DNA of 64,000 nt from Sphaerisporangium corydalis (lineage in GTDB: Bacteria; Actinomycetota; Actinomycetes; Streptosporangiales; Streptosporangiaceae). The notes beneath the pieces are model-generated. The model did no database searches. It saw only the letters and a program-made list of their open reading frames with translations, and was not told the origin of the DNA. The position numbers and the translations under genes are program-made. The DNA lies in NCBI RefSeq assembly GCF_025506355.1, contig NZ_JANZYP010000004.1:177667-241666 (forward strand). The letters run 5' to 3'. Below are positions 52,359 to 60,916 of this stretch, one piece after another. How positions within the stretch are numbered: position 1 is the first letter of the stretch; each line of letters begins with the position of its first letter.

Positions 52359-53570
52359 ATGGCGAATGAGCCGGTCGGTTACGCCGTTCTCGATCTGGAG
52401 ACCACCGGCCTGCGGCCCTCATGGCACGACCGGATCGTCGAGGTCGGCATCGTCCATCTCGACCCGTCCGGGGAACCCACCGGCGAATGGGGCACGCTGG
52501 TGAATCCCGAGCGCGACCTGGGCCCTCGGCACATCCACGGCATCGACGCCGCCGACATCCGCCACGCCCCGAGGTTCGCCGAAATCGCCGGGACCCTGAC
52601 CGGCCTGCTGCGCGGCCGTGCCCTCGTGGCGCACAACCTCCGATTCGACCTGGGCTTCCTGCGACACGAGTTCGCTCTCGTCGGTGCGCCGCCCCTTTCC
52701 CTTGACGGGCTGGGCATCTGCACGATGACCGAGGCCACCCGGTTCCTCCCCCGCGCCCCGCGCAACCTCGCCGGGTGCTGCGCCGAGGCCGGGATCCCCC
52801 TCGACGGTCACCACGACGCGCTCGTGGACGCCCGCGCCACGGCCGGCCTCCTGCGTCACTACCTCGATCTGTCCCGTCCCGCCTCTCCGTGGCACCCGCA
52901 CCTGCGTCACGCGGCCGGGGCCCGCTGGCCGGCGATCCCGGACACCGGCACGCCGTGGGTCCCGCGGGGCGTGGCCGCCGAACGCGACGACCACTTCCTC
53001 GCACGTCTTGTCGACCGCCTCCCCCGGGCCTTCGAACCCGCGCAGGCCGACGCCTACCTCGCCCTCCTCGATCGGGTGCTCCTGGACCACCACATCTCCG
53101 CGGGCGAGGCCGACGCCCTGGTGGAGCTCGCCACCCGGCTCGACCTGTGCCGCGCCGACGTGGAGCGGCTGCACAGCGACTATCTGGCGGCGCTCGCCCG
53201 GCTCGCCCAGGCCGACGGGGTCGTCACCCCCGGGGAGCGCCACGAACTCGAACTCGTCGCGCGCCTCCTGCGGATGCCCGCCCAGGCGGTCGCCGACGCC
53301 CTCGCTTGCACGACCCCCGCCGTGCCGCTCACCCGGTACGCCCTCCGGCCGGGCGACCTGGTCGCCTTCACCGGCGACATGGACGGCGGGCGCGAGGCCT
53401 GGGAGGAACGCGCCTGCCGGGCCGGTTACGTGTCCCACCCCAACGTGACAAAAAGGGTCCGCCTGCTGGTCGCGGCCGACCCTGACACCCTGTCCGGCAA
53501 GGCGCGCAAGGCCCGGGGCTACGGGATCCCCATCGTCACCCCCGCCGCCTTCGCCCGCCTGATCGAGTGA
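52359..53570 (+). CDS. DnaQ-like DEDDh exonuclease with TerB-like and BRCT domains
   Basis: 403 residues. Exonuclease domain about 5-175: AVLDLETTGLRPSWHDRIVEVGIV (first D and E), VAHNLRFDLGFLRHEF, and GHHDALVDARATAGLL (His and last Asp). Middle helical region about 215-325 resembles TerB-like domains (DGVVTPGERHELELVARLL). The C-terminal BRCT is about 335-403 (GDLVAFTGDMDGGREAWEERACRAGYVSHPNVTKRVRLLVAAD). It resembles epsilon-like repair exonucleases of actinomycetes rather than the replicative proofreader. ATG 52359 follows GGAAAGGGGAA. Stand-alone gene; not part of the biosynthetic cluster. Confidence 0.88.
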   Translation: MANEPVGYAVLDLETTGLRPSWHDRIVEVGIVHLDPSGEPTGEWGTLVNPERDLGPRHIHGIDAADIRHAPRFAEIAGTLTGLLRGRALVAHNLRFDLGFLRHEFALVGAPPLSLDGLGICTMTEATRFLPRAPRNLAGCCAEAGIPLDGHHDALVDARATAGLLRHYLDLSRPASPWHPHLRHAAGARWPAIPDTGTPWVPRGVAAERDDHFLARLVDRLPRAFEPAQADAYLALLDRVLLDHHISAGEADALVELATRLDLCRADVERLHSDYLAALARLAQADGVVTPGERHELELVARLLRMPAQAVADALACTTPAVPLTRYALRPGDLVAFTGDMDGGREAWEERACRAGYVSHPNVTKRVRLLVAADPDTLSGKARKARGYGIPIVTPAAFARLIE

Positions 53571-53649
53571 CCCGGGCAGGGGTTCCGGTGCTCGCGTGTG
53601 ATGGTGGGGGGCCGCCGCGCGCGTAGGGGGTGGTTATGCTTGCGCGCCA

Positions 53650-54111
53650 ATGGACGCGGTGAAGTTCCTTCTCCTTGTCGTGCTGTTGCTGCTCGGGCTG
53701 GCATGGCCGGTGGGCGTGGTGGCCGTCCTCGTGCTGGTGGTGTCGGCCGTGCTCGCCCTTCTCGGTGAACGCCGGGCGGCGGGCCGCGCGGGGTGGACGC
53801 TGGCCGCCGCGGCGGCGTGCACGGCGGTCACCGCCTACGCGTACGGGCTGAGGACGACCACCGCCGGGGCGTGGACCGACCCCGACGACCGCTGCGCGCT
53901 CGCGAGTCCGGGAACCTACGCGTACGGCCACCGCGGCCCCGCCGGCGGATCGCAGAGCATGTGGCCGCTGCACGACACCACGTGCGGCGCCGATCTGGTC
54001 CCCGGTTTCGTCAACCCCCTGGTGACCGGGGCGGTACTGCTGTTCGCCGTGCTCGTGGTGTACATGACGGCGACGAGAATCAGGTCCCGCCACCGTCTGC
54101 GGACCGGCTGA
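53650..54111 (+). CDS. Membrane protein, function unknown
   Basis: 153 residues with three likely helices: VKFLLLVVLLLLGLAWPVGVVAVLVLVVSAVLALL as two (about 4-38), WTLAAAAACTAVTAYAYGL (about 49-67) and LVTGAVLLFAVLVVYMTATRI (about 124-144). The extracellular loop has two Cys (DDRCALAS, DTTCGADL) that could pair. ATG 53650 has no clear ribosome-binding site. I recognise no family. Followed by an isolated LacI-type operator at 54126. Confidence 0.65.
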   Translation: MDAVKFLLLVVLLLLGLAWPVGVVAVLVLVVSAVLALLGERRAAGRAGWTLAAAAACTAVTAYAYGLRTTTAGAWTDPDDRCALASPGTYAYGHRGPAGGSQSMWPLHDTTCGADLVPGFVNPLVTGAVLLFAVLVVYMTATRIRSRHRLRTG

Positions 54112-54125
54112 CGGCGTTTCACCGA

Positions 54126-54137
54126 GACAACGTTGTC
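54126..54137. promoter_or_regulatory. LacI-type operator GACAACGTTGTC without an adjacent promoter
   Basis: Perfect 12-bp palindrome, identical to the one at 55168-55179. It lies 15 bp after the membrane-protein stop and 54 bp beyond the stop of the ROK kinase gene, where no start codon needs it. Confidence 0.7.
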
Positions 54138-54190
54138 AAGATCGAACGCGCCTGGTCAGAGCGGTTCGCGGCCGTGGGGGGTGCCGGGGG

Positions 54191-55147
54191 TCAGGTGGAG
54201 GAGGCGACGCCGCGGCCGGCGTAGGTGTCCGGGGCGAGGATCAGGGCGGCGGCGCCGGCCAGGCCGGCGGAGTTGCCGAGGGTCGCCGTCGTCACCGTCA
54301 GCCCGCGCAGGAAGGCCAGCCGGCCGTGTTCGGCGATGGCCGCGCGCAGCGGCGGGAAGAGCAGGTCGTGGGCGGCCGCGACGCCGCCGCCGATCACCAC
54401 ACGGGACAGGTCGCAGATGGCCGCCGTCGAGACGATGCCCGCCGCGAGCGCGCGGCCGGACCGCCGGAACGCCTCGCCCGCGTACGGGTCGCCGGCCCGC
54501 GCGGCGGCCGCGAGGTCCTGCCCGGCCGGCGCGGGGACGGGCGCCTTCCACCCGGCGCGCAGCGCCCAGGCGACCATGCTCGGCCCGCTGCTCATCGCCT
54601 CGACGCAGCCGCACCCGCCGCACGGACAGGGGGGGCCGTCCAGGTCGACGACCATGTGGCCGATGTGCCCGGCGTTGCCGCTCGGCCCGCAGAACAGGCG
54701 CCCGGCCTGGATCAGGCCGCCCCCGACGCCGGTGGAGACGACGATGCCCAGCAGGTCGTCCACGCCCTGCCCGGCGCCCCGCCAGTGCTCCCCCGCCGCC
54801 GCGCAGCCGCCGTCGCCGGCGAGCCGGACCGGGACCCCGGGGACCAGTTCGGCCATACGGCCCAGCAGCGGGAAGCGGCGCCAGGCCGGGATGTTGACCG
54901 GGCTGATCGAACCCTCAGGCAGGTGGATCGGGCCGGCCGAGCCGACGCCGACGCCGGCCACCCGCGCCGTGCCGGCCGCCGCGAGCACCTCCGACACCAG
55001 AGCGGCCACCGGGCGCCAGACCGCCTCGGGGTCGGTGGACCCGGCCGTCGGCCGCACCCGGCGTTCGGTGACGGTCCCGTCGGCGGTGACCAGGGCGGCG
55101 GCGACCTTGGTCCCGCCGATGTCGACGGCGAGGGCGAGATCGGACAC
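54191..55147 (-). CDS. ROK-family sugar kinase (glucokinase-like)
   Basis: 318 residues. ATP loop ALAVDIGGTKVAAALV, catalytic Asp in RLAGDGGCAAAGEHW, VVSTGVGGGLIQAG, GHIGHMVVDLDG and the ROK zinc motif CPCGGCGCVEAMSSG. It phosphorylates a hexose, probably the sugar imported by the ABC transporter at 56.7-60.8 kb. GTG 55147 follows AGGAG. Divergent from the LacI gene with a shared operator between them. Confidence 0.88.
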   Translation of the reverse strand: MSDLALAVDIGGTKVAAALVTADGTVTERRVRPTAGSTDPEAVWRPVAALVSEVLAAAGTARVAGVGVGSAGPIHLPEGSISPVNIPAWRRFPLLGRMAELVPGVPVRLAGDGGCAAAGEHWRGAGQGVDDLLGIVVSTGVGGGLIQAGRLFCGPSGNAGHIGHMVVDLDGPPCPCGGCGCVEAMSSGPSMVAWALRAGWKAPVPAPAGQDLAAAARAGDPYAGEAFRRSGRALAAGIVSTAAICDLSRVVIGGGVAAAHDLLFPPLRAAIAEHGRLAFLRGLTVTTATLGNSAGLAGAAALILAPDTYAGRGVASST

Positions 55148-55167
55148 GAGAGGACTCCTATGGCTTG

Positions 55168-55179
55168 GACAACGTTGTC
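55168..55179. promoter_or_regulatory. LacI-type operator between ROK kinase and lacI-like gene
   Basis: Perfect palindrome GACAACGTTGTC, centred in the gap between divergent starts at 55147 and 55201; extended form TTGGACAACGTTGTCACAA. It would allow the LacI protein to repress both genes. Confidence 0.82.
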
Positions 55180-55200
55180 ACAATAGCGGCGGGTACCGAT

Positions 55201-56226
55201 ATGGTTCCGTCCATGGCTAGCGACGCCGGTAGGACGAGGCGGCCCACCATGACGGATGTGGCGGCCCGGGCCAAGGTGAGCCTGAAGACCGTCTCGCGCG
55301 TGGTGAACAACGCGCCGCACGTCCAGCCCGAGCTCGTCGAACGGGTGCTCGCCGCCGTCGCCGAACTCGGCTTCCGCCGCAACCTGCTGGCCAGCTCGCT
55401 GCGCTCCGGGCAGACCACGGCCACGATCGGGCTGCTGATCGAGGAGATCGCGAACCCGTTCTACGCGACGATCGCGGGAACCGCCGCCGAGATCGCCCGG
55501 CAGCACGACACGATGCTCATCATCGCCAGCTCCGAGGAGGACCCGGGGCGCGAGCGGCAGCTGCTGCGCGACATGTGCGCCCGCCGCGTCGACGGGCTGC
55601 TCGTGGTGCCGGCCGGCGACGACCACTCGTTCCTGCGCGCCGAGGTCGAGCTCGGCACCCCCATGGTCTTCCTCGACCGGCCGGCCGGCGGGCTGCTCGC
55701 CGACACGGTGCTGCTCGACAACCGAGGGGGCGCGCTGGCCGGGGTGCGCCGGCTCGTCGAGGCGGGCCACCGCCGCATCGGCATCCTGCTGGACTCGATC
55801 GGCGTCTACACGATGCGCGAGCGGCTCGACGGTGCGCAGGACGCGCTGGCCCCTGCCGGTGTGCCGTACGACACCCGGCTGGTCCGCGACGGCGTCCGCG
55901 ATCCGGCGGCGGCCGCACGCGCCGTCGCGGAGATGCTCGAACGGCCCGATCCGCCGACCGCCTTCTTCAGCCTGAACAACCGGATCACCCTCGGGGTGAT
56001 CGAGGAGCTGCACCGGCGCGGCAGCGACGCCGCGCTGCTCGGGTTCGACGACTTCGACATGGCCCGCCTGTCGCCGTACCCGCTGACGGTGATCGCCTAC
56101 GACACCCGCGAGCTCGCCAGGGCCGCCGCCGAACTGCTGTTCCGCCGCATCGGGGGCGACCGTTCGTGGCCGCGTACGATAGTGCTCCCCACCGAGTTGG
56201 TGACGCGGGGCGTCCCCCCGCGCTGA
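55201..56226 (+). CDS. LacI-family repressor of a sugar regulon
   Basis: 341 residues from ATG 55201 (ATG 55213 also possible; an in-frame start at 55165 would overlap the operator). HTH MTDVAARAKVSLKTVSRVVNNAPHVQPELVERV at about 17-50, hinge LASSLRSGQT, then a periplasmic-binding-protein-like domain (IGLLIEEIANPFYATIAGTA, HDTMLIIASSEEDPGRE, LLGFDDFDMARLSPYPLTVI). It very probably binds the GACAACGTTGTC sites at 54126, 55168 and 56427 and responds to the transported sugar. Confidence 0.88.
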   Translation: MVPSMASDAGRTRRPTMTDVAARAKVSLKTVSRVVNNAPHVQPELVERVLAAVAELGFRRNLLASSLRSGQTTATIGLLIEEIANPFYATIAGTAAEIARQHDTMLIIASSEEDPGRERQLLRDMCARRVDGLLVVPAGDDHSFLRAEVELGTPMVFLDRPAGGLLADTVLLDNRGGALAGVRRLVEAGHRRIGILLDSIGVYTMRERLDGAQDALAPAGVPYDTRLVRDGVRDPAAAARAVAEMLERPDPPTAFFSLNNRITLGVIEELHRRGSDAALLGFDDFDMARLSPYPLTVIAYDTRELARAAAELLFRRIGGDRSWPRTIVLPTELVTRGVPPR

Positions 56227-56380
56227 ACCGTGCGCGACCGGTCCAGGACGGCCGCGTACGGCAGGGCCGATGGCCCGCGATCCGGCGCCGCCCTGGCGGC
56301 CCGGACGGTGCATCGTGTGAGGTGGGACACCCTGTACGTCCCGGATGCGTCACGAAACGGCTACATTGAAACGGCCCCAG

Positions 56381-56439
56381 TTGACATGCCCGTAACACGG
56401 GAGGAGTCTCTACCCGCTGCCTGCCTGACAACGATGTCA
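56381..56439 (+). promoter_or_regulatory. Promoter with LacI operator for the sugar ABC operon
   Basis: TTGACA (56381-56386), 17-bp spacer and GAGTCT (56404-56409; A2/T6 only) form a possible promoter. The operator TGACAACGATGTCA (56426-56439, one base pair off the perfect palindrome) lies just downstream of the expected start, as in the glucanase promoter. The transcript leader to 56745 would be about 330 nt; apart from the small frame at 56469 and the promoter, I see nothing else in 56227-56744. Confidence 0.65.
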
Positions 56440-56468
56440 TAGCCCGATCGGAGGAAACCACCATCGTC

Positions 56469-56591
56469 ATGCGCGTCAACCCTTTCCTCCCTCGGGATCG
56501 TGTCCGGCCAGGAACTCCACCCGGGCGCGACCACCCCCGTCGACCGGCGCTGGGGAGAACCACGTCTCAGGCCGCGGTCGATGCCGCCTGA
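56469..56591 (+). CDS. Possible leader peptide (40 aa) in the sugar ABC transcript
   Basis: ATG 56469 with GGAGGAAA about 12 bases upstream opens a 40-residue frame (MRVNPFLPRDRVRPG...) ending TGA at 56591. It is Arg/Pro-rich with no hydrophobic segment or known domain. It lies between the operator and the first transporter gene. Weak spacing and composition make it possibly non-coding. Confidence 0.2.
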   Translation: MRVNPFLPRDRVRPGTPPGRDHPRRPALGRTTSQAAVDAA

Positions 56592-56744
56592 GCTGATGAC
56601 GACCCCGGAGGCAAGAATGTCATTGGTGACGTCGCGCGAGCCCCTGCGGCCGGACGCGCACGGATCCCTCCGGCGGCCCAGGGACGGCGACCCCGCCGCC
56701 CCGCGGCCGTTCCCGGCACCGGCCAGGAACCGGGTGAACGGCTC

Positions 56745-58292
56745 ATGAGCGACGCACCCGTCCTGCTGGAGATGCGTTCGATCACCAAGGAGTTCCCCGG
56801 GGTCAAGGCGCTCTCCGACGTCAACCTGATGGTGCGGGCCGGCGAGATCCACGCGATCGCCGGGGAGAACGGCGCCGGCAAGTCCACCCTGATGAAGGTG
56901 CTCAGCGGGGTGTACCCCTACGGCACCTACTCCGGTGAGATCCTCTACCAGGGCACCGAGAGCCGGTTCGCCGACATCCGGGCCAGCGAGCACGCCGGCA
57001 TCGTGATCATCCACCAGGAGCTCGCCCTGGTGCCCGGCATGTCCATCGCCGAGAACATCTTCCTCGGCAACGAGCCGGGCCGAGGCGGCGTGATCGACTG
57101 GAAGATCGCCAACCGCCGTGCGCTGGAGCTGATGGCCCAGGTCGGCCTGGAAGAGGACCCGGACACGCTGATCAAGGACATCGGCGTCGGCAAGCAGCAG
57201 CTCGTGGAGATCGCGAAAGCGTTCGCCAAGGACGTGAAGCTGCTCATCCTCGACGAGCCCACCGCCGCCCTGAACGAGGCCGACTCCCAGCACCTGCTGG
57301 AGCTGCTGCGCGGCTTCCGGCAGCGGGGCATCACCTCGATCATCATCTCCCACAAGCTCAACGAGCTCGCGCAGGTCGCCGACGCGATCACCATCCTGCG
57401 GGACGGCAAGACGATCGAGACCCTCGGCGTCAAGGCCGACGGCGTCGACGAGGACCGGATCGTCCGTGGCATGGTCGGCCGGGAACTGCACAGCCGGTTT
57501 CCCGACCACACCCCCGACATCGGCGAGGTCTTCTTCGAGGTGCGCGACTGGACGGTCCGGCACCCGATCTCCGCCGACCGCCTGGTGGTCAAGGGGTCCA
57601 GCTTCACCGTGCGCCGCGGCGAGATCGTCGGGTTCGCCGGCCTGATGGGCGCCGGGCGCACCGAGCTGGCGATGAGCATCTTCGGCCGCTCGTACGGCAC
57701 CTACGTCTCCGGGCAGATCTTCAAGGACGGCAAGGAGATCGTGCTGAGGTCGGTGTCGGACGCCATCGACCACGGCCTGGCGTACGTCAGCGAGGACCGC
57801 AAGTCGATCGGCCTGAACCTGCTCGACGACATCAAGACCTCGATGGTCGCCGCCAAGCTGTCCAAGGTCTCCACCCACGGCGTGGTCGACCCGGTGCGCG
57901 AGCACCGGGCGGCCGAGGGCTACCGCAAGAGCCTGCGCGTCAAGGCCCCCACCGTCGACGAGGCGGTCACCACGCTGTCGGGTGGCAACCAGCAGAAGGT
58001 GGTGCTGGCGAAGTGGATGTTCACCGATCCCGACCTGCTGATCCTCGATGAGCCGACCCGGGGCATCGACGTGGGCGCCAAGTACGAGATCTACGGCATC
58101 ATCCAGCGGCTCGCCGAACAGGGCAAAGGCGTCATCGTCATCTCGTCGGAGCTGCCCGAGCTGATCGGCCTGTGCGACCGGATCTACACGGTGTTCGAGG
58201 GGACCATCACCGGCAACATCGACCGGCGGGACGCCGACCCCGAGCTACTGATGAAACAGATGACCTCAGTGAAGAAGGCACAGCGATCATGA
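56745..58292 (+). CDS. Sugar ABC transporter ATP-binding protein (XylG/GguA type)
   Basis: 515 residues with two ABC domains. The first has Walker [13 protein letters not shown], signature [15 protein letters not shown] and Walker [12 protein letters not shown]. The second has a degenerate Walker A ([10 protein letters not shown]), [14 protein letters not shown] and [16 protein letters not shown]. This fused form is typical of CUT2 importers for monosaccharides (xylose, glucose, galactose). ATG 56745; stop overlaps the permease start (ATGA). Expression is likely under the LacI operator at 56426. Confidence 0.93.
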   Translation: MSDAPVLLEMRSITKEFPGVKALSDVNLMVRAGEIHAIAGENGAGKSTLMKVLSGVYPYGTYSGEILYQGTESRFADIRASEHAGIVIIHQELALVPGMSIAENIFLGNEPGRGGVIDWKIANRRALELMAQVGLEEDPDTLIKDIGVGKQQLVEIAKAFAKDVKLLILDEPTAALNEADSQHLLELLRGFRQRGITSIIISHKLNELAQVADAITILRDGKTIETLGVKADGVDEDRIVRGMVGRELHSRFPDHTPDIGEVFFEVRDWTVRHPISADRLVVKGSSFTVRRGEIVGFAGLMGAGRTELAMSIFGRSYGTYVSGQIFKDGKEIVLRSVSDAIDHGLAYVSEDRKSIGLNLLDDIKTSMVAAKLSKVSTHGVVDPVREHRAAEGYRKSLRVKAPTVDEAVTTLSGGNQQKVVLAKWMFTDPDLLILDEPTRGIDVGAKYEIYGIIQRLAEQGKGVIVISSELPELIGLCDRIYTVFEGTITGNIDRRDADPELLMKQMTSVKKAQRS

Positions 58293-59590
58293 GCCGCATG
58301 AAAGCACTTCAGAAGTCCCTGTTCGGAGGAACGACCTCCAACGCCCGGCAGTTCGGGATGATCTTCACGCTGGTGGCGATCGTCCTGCTCTTCCAGATCC
58401 TGACCGACGGCCTGACGCTGAACTCCGGCAACCTCGTCTCGCTGGTGAGCCAGTACTCCTACATCCTGATCCTGGCGATCGGGATGCTGATGGTCATCGT
58501 CGCCGGGCACATCGACCTGTCGGTGGGCTCGATCGCCGCGTTCGTCGGCATCGTGGTCGCCAAGGTCATGCAGGACTACTCGATACCGTGGTTCCCTGCC
58601 ATCCTGATCGGGCTGGCGGCCGGCGCCGTCATCGGCGCCTGGCAGGGCTTCTGGGTGGCCTACGTCGGAGTGCCCGCGTTCATCGTCACCCTGGCCGGCA
58701 TGATGCTGTTCCGGGGCGGCAACCAGTTCATCGGCAACGCCGACACCGTCCCCGTGCCCGAGGGGTTCCGCGTCATCGGCGCCGGATTCCTGCCGGAGGT
58801 CGGCCCGAACACCGGGTACAACAACCTCACGCTGCTGCTCGGCCTGGTGCTGTGCGTGGCCGTCGTGGTCCGCGAGTGGCGGGCGCGGCGCACCCGGCGC
58901 GAGATGGGCGCCGACGTCACCCCGATGTGGATCTCGGCGATCCGGGTCGGCGTCCCGATCCTCGTCGTGGTGTTCGCGACCCTGCGGTTCGCCGGCGGCC
59001 GGGTCGGCACCAGCTTCCCCATCTCCGGGATCATCCTCGGCGTCCTTGTGGTGATCTACGGGTTCGTCACCCGCAACACCGCGGGCGGCCGGCACATCTA
59101 CGCGGTCGGTGGCAACGCCCGCGCCGCCGAGCTGTCCGGCGTCAAGCTCAAGCGGGTCAACTTCCTGGTGATGATGAACATGTCGGTCCTGGCGGCCCTG
59201 GCCGGCATGATCTTCGTCGCCCGTTCCGCCGCCTCCGGGCCGCAGGACGGCATCGGCTGGGAGCTGGACGCGATCGCCGCCGTCTTCATCGGCGGCGCGG
59301 CCGTCTCCGGCGGCCTCGGCACGATCAGCGGATCCATCGTCGGCGGCCTGGTCATGGCCGTGCTGAACAACGGCCTGCAGCTGATGGGCGTCGGGTCCGA
59401 CCGGGTGCAGATCATCAAGGGCCTGGTCCTGCTGCTGGCCGTCGCGCTCGACGTCTACAACAAGAAGCAGGGGCGCTTCTCGGTCATCGAGTCGCTGACA
59501 CGACCGTTCCGCCGGGACACACCTCCGGCGGATCCCGCCTCACCCGTGGCGGCGGGCCAGGAACAAGGCAAGAGTCCGGTGGCCGGTTGA
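58289..59590 (+). CDS. Sugar ABC transporter permease (XylH/GguB type)
   Basis: 433 residues with about ten membrane segments. CUT2 permease signatures: [67 protein letters not shown], and near the C-terminus [35 protein letters not shown]. It contains a charged cytoplasmic loop ([14 protein letters not shown]). ATG 58289 overlaps the ATPase stop. It forms the channel of the importer with the preceding and following products. Confidence 0.92.
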   Translation: MSRMKALQKSLFGGTTSNARQFGMIFTLVAIVLLFQILTDGLTLNSGNLVSLVSQYSYILILAIGMLMVIVAGHIDLSVGSIAAFVGIVVAKVMQDYSIPWFPAILIGLAAGAVIGAWQGFWVAYVGVPAFIVTLAGMMLFRGGNQFIGNADTVPVPEGFRVIGAGFLPEVGPNTGYNNLTLLLGLVLCVAVVVREWRARRTRREMGADVTPMWISAIRVGVPILVVVFATLRFAGGRVGTSFPISGIILGVLVVIYGFVTRNTAGGRHIYAVGGNARAAELSGVKLKRVNFLVMMNMSVLAALAGMIFVARSAASGPQDGIGWELDAIAAVFIGGAAVSGGLGTISGSIVGGLVMAVLNNGLQLMGVGSDRVQIIKGLVLLLAVALDVYNKKQGRFSVIESLTRPFRRDTPPADPASPVAAGQEQGKSPVAG

Positions 59591-59652
59591 CGGCCACCGT
59601 TCGACGGACGGCAAGCCTCCGCCCCCGTCCTACTTCTACGAAGGGCATTGAA

Positions 59653-60762
59653 ATGCGCAATATCCTCGCCAGGGGCGTGGCGGCCGGTGCCGTCGCGCTG
59701 CTGGCACTCACCGCCTGCTCCACGCGTTCGGACGACACCTCCGCGGGCGCCAGCGGCTCGGCCGCCCCCGCGAAGGGCTTCGCCGCCGACTCGCTGATCG
59801 GCGTCGCGCTGCCGGCGAAGACGTCGCAGAACTGGGTCCTGGCCGGTGACCTGTTCACCAACGGCCTGAAGGAGGCCGGCTTCAAGTCCGACGTCCAGTA
59901 CGCGGGCTCCTCCACCACCGTCGCCGACCAGCAGGCGCAGATCTCGGCCATGGTCACCAAGGGCGCCAAGGTCATCGTCGTCGGCGCGACCGACGCCGCG
60001 CAGCTCAGCACCCAGGTGGAGGCCGCCAAGGCGGCCGGCGCGACCGTCATCGCCTACGACCGGCTCATCAAGAACACCCAGGGCGTCGACTACTACGTCG
60101 CCTACGACAACTTCAAGGTCGGCGAGCTCCAGGGCCAGGCCCTGCTCGACGGCATGAAGGCCAAGAAGGACAAGGGCCCGTACAACATCGAGCTGTTCTC
60201 CGGCTCCTCGGACGACAACAACTCGGCGGTCTTCTTCGACGGCGCGATGAGCGTGCTCAAGCCGCAGATCGACTCCGGTGACGTGAAGGTCGGCTCCGGC
60301 CAGACCGCCATCAAGCAGACCGCCACCGACGGCTGGAAGGCGGAGAACGCCCAGCGCCGGATGGACTCGCTGATCACCTCCACCTACACCAGCAAGACGC
60401 TGGACGGGGTGCTCTCCCCCAACGACACTCTGGCCCGCGCCATCATCACCTCGGTCAAGGGCGCCGGCAAGCCGATCCCCGTGGTGACCGGACAGGACTC
60501 CGAGCCGGAGTCGGTCAAGTCCATCGTGGCCGGCGAGCAGTACTCGACGATCAACAAGGACACGCGCAACCTGGTCAAGCAGACCATCCAGATGGTCAAG
60601 GACCTGCAGGCCGGCAAGACCCCTGAGGTCAACGACACCAAGTCGTACGACAACGGGGTGAAGGTCGTCCCGTCGTTCCTGCTGCCGCCGCTGATCGTGA
60701 CCAAGGCGAACGTCGTCGAGGCCTACGCCAACGACCCCGACCTGGCCCCGCTCACGAAGTAG
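59653..60762 (+). CDS. Sugar-binding lipoprotein (ChvE/XylF type)
   Basis: 369 residues. Lipoprotein signal with lipobox LALTAC (Cys about 22), then a Ser/Ala linker and a type I periplasmic-binding fold: LIGVALPAKTSQNWVLAGDLF, GAKVIVVGATDAAQL, GATVIAYDRLIKNTQGVDYYVAYDNFKVGELQG, GVLSPNDTLARAIITSVKGAG, VVTGQDSEPESVKSI. The YDR and D-N-F-K-V-G residues are typical of ChvE-like binding of glucose/galactose/xylose. It captures sugar outside the membrane for the transporter. ATG 59653; about 60 bp after the permease gene, followed by a strong hairpin. Confidence 0.92.
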   Translation: MRNILARGVAAGAVALLALTACSTRSDDTSAGASGSAAPAKGFAADSLIGVALPAKTSQNWVLAGDLFTNGLKEAGFKSDVQYAGSSTTVADQQAQISAMVTKGAKVIVVGATDAAQLSTQVEAAKAAGATVIAYDRLIKNTQGVDYYVAYDNFKVGELQGQALLDGMKAKKDKGPYNIELFSGSSDDNNSAVFFDGAMSVLKPQIDSGDVKVGSGQTAIKQTATDGWKAENAQRRMDSLITSTYTSKTLDGVLSPNDTLARAIITSVKGAGKPIPVVTGQDSEPESVKSIVAGEQYSTINKDTRNLVKQTIQMVKDLQAGKTPEVNDTKSYDNGVKVVPSFLLPPLIVTKANVVEAYANDPDLAPLTK

Positions 60763-60781
60763 CGAACCAGGTCAGGCAGGC

Positions 60782-60819
60782 GAGCGGGTCCCCGGGAGCA
60801 CCACACCGGGGGCCCGCTC
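60782..60819 (+). terminator. Terminator hairpin after the sugar-binding protein gene
   Basis: GAGCGGGTCCCCGG (60782-60795) pairs with CCGGGGGCCCGCTC (60806-60819), 14 pairs with one G-T, loop of 10 nt. Located 20 bp after the stop. Confidence 0.8.
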
Positions 60820-60916
60820 TCGTTCGCCCGCGGTGGCCCGGGCCGCCGAAAATCGTTCGCCCCCCGCCCCCGCCCTGCGCCACCATGGCCGTAGGCGCAG
60901 GGATTCGGAGGGGCGG

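Noticed and set aside
56500..56748. 82-codon frame overlapping the sugar ABC ATPase start
   Set aside because: GTG start without a clear ribosome-binding site and an Arg/Pro-rich translation typical of non-coding GC-rich DNA, although its stop overlaps the next ATG.
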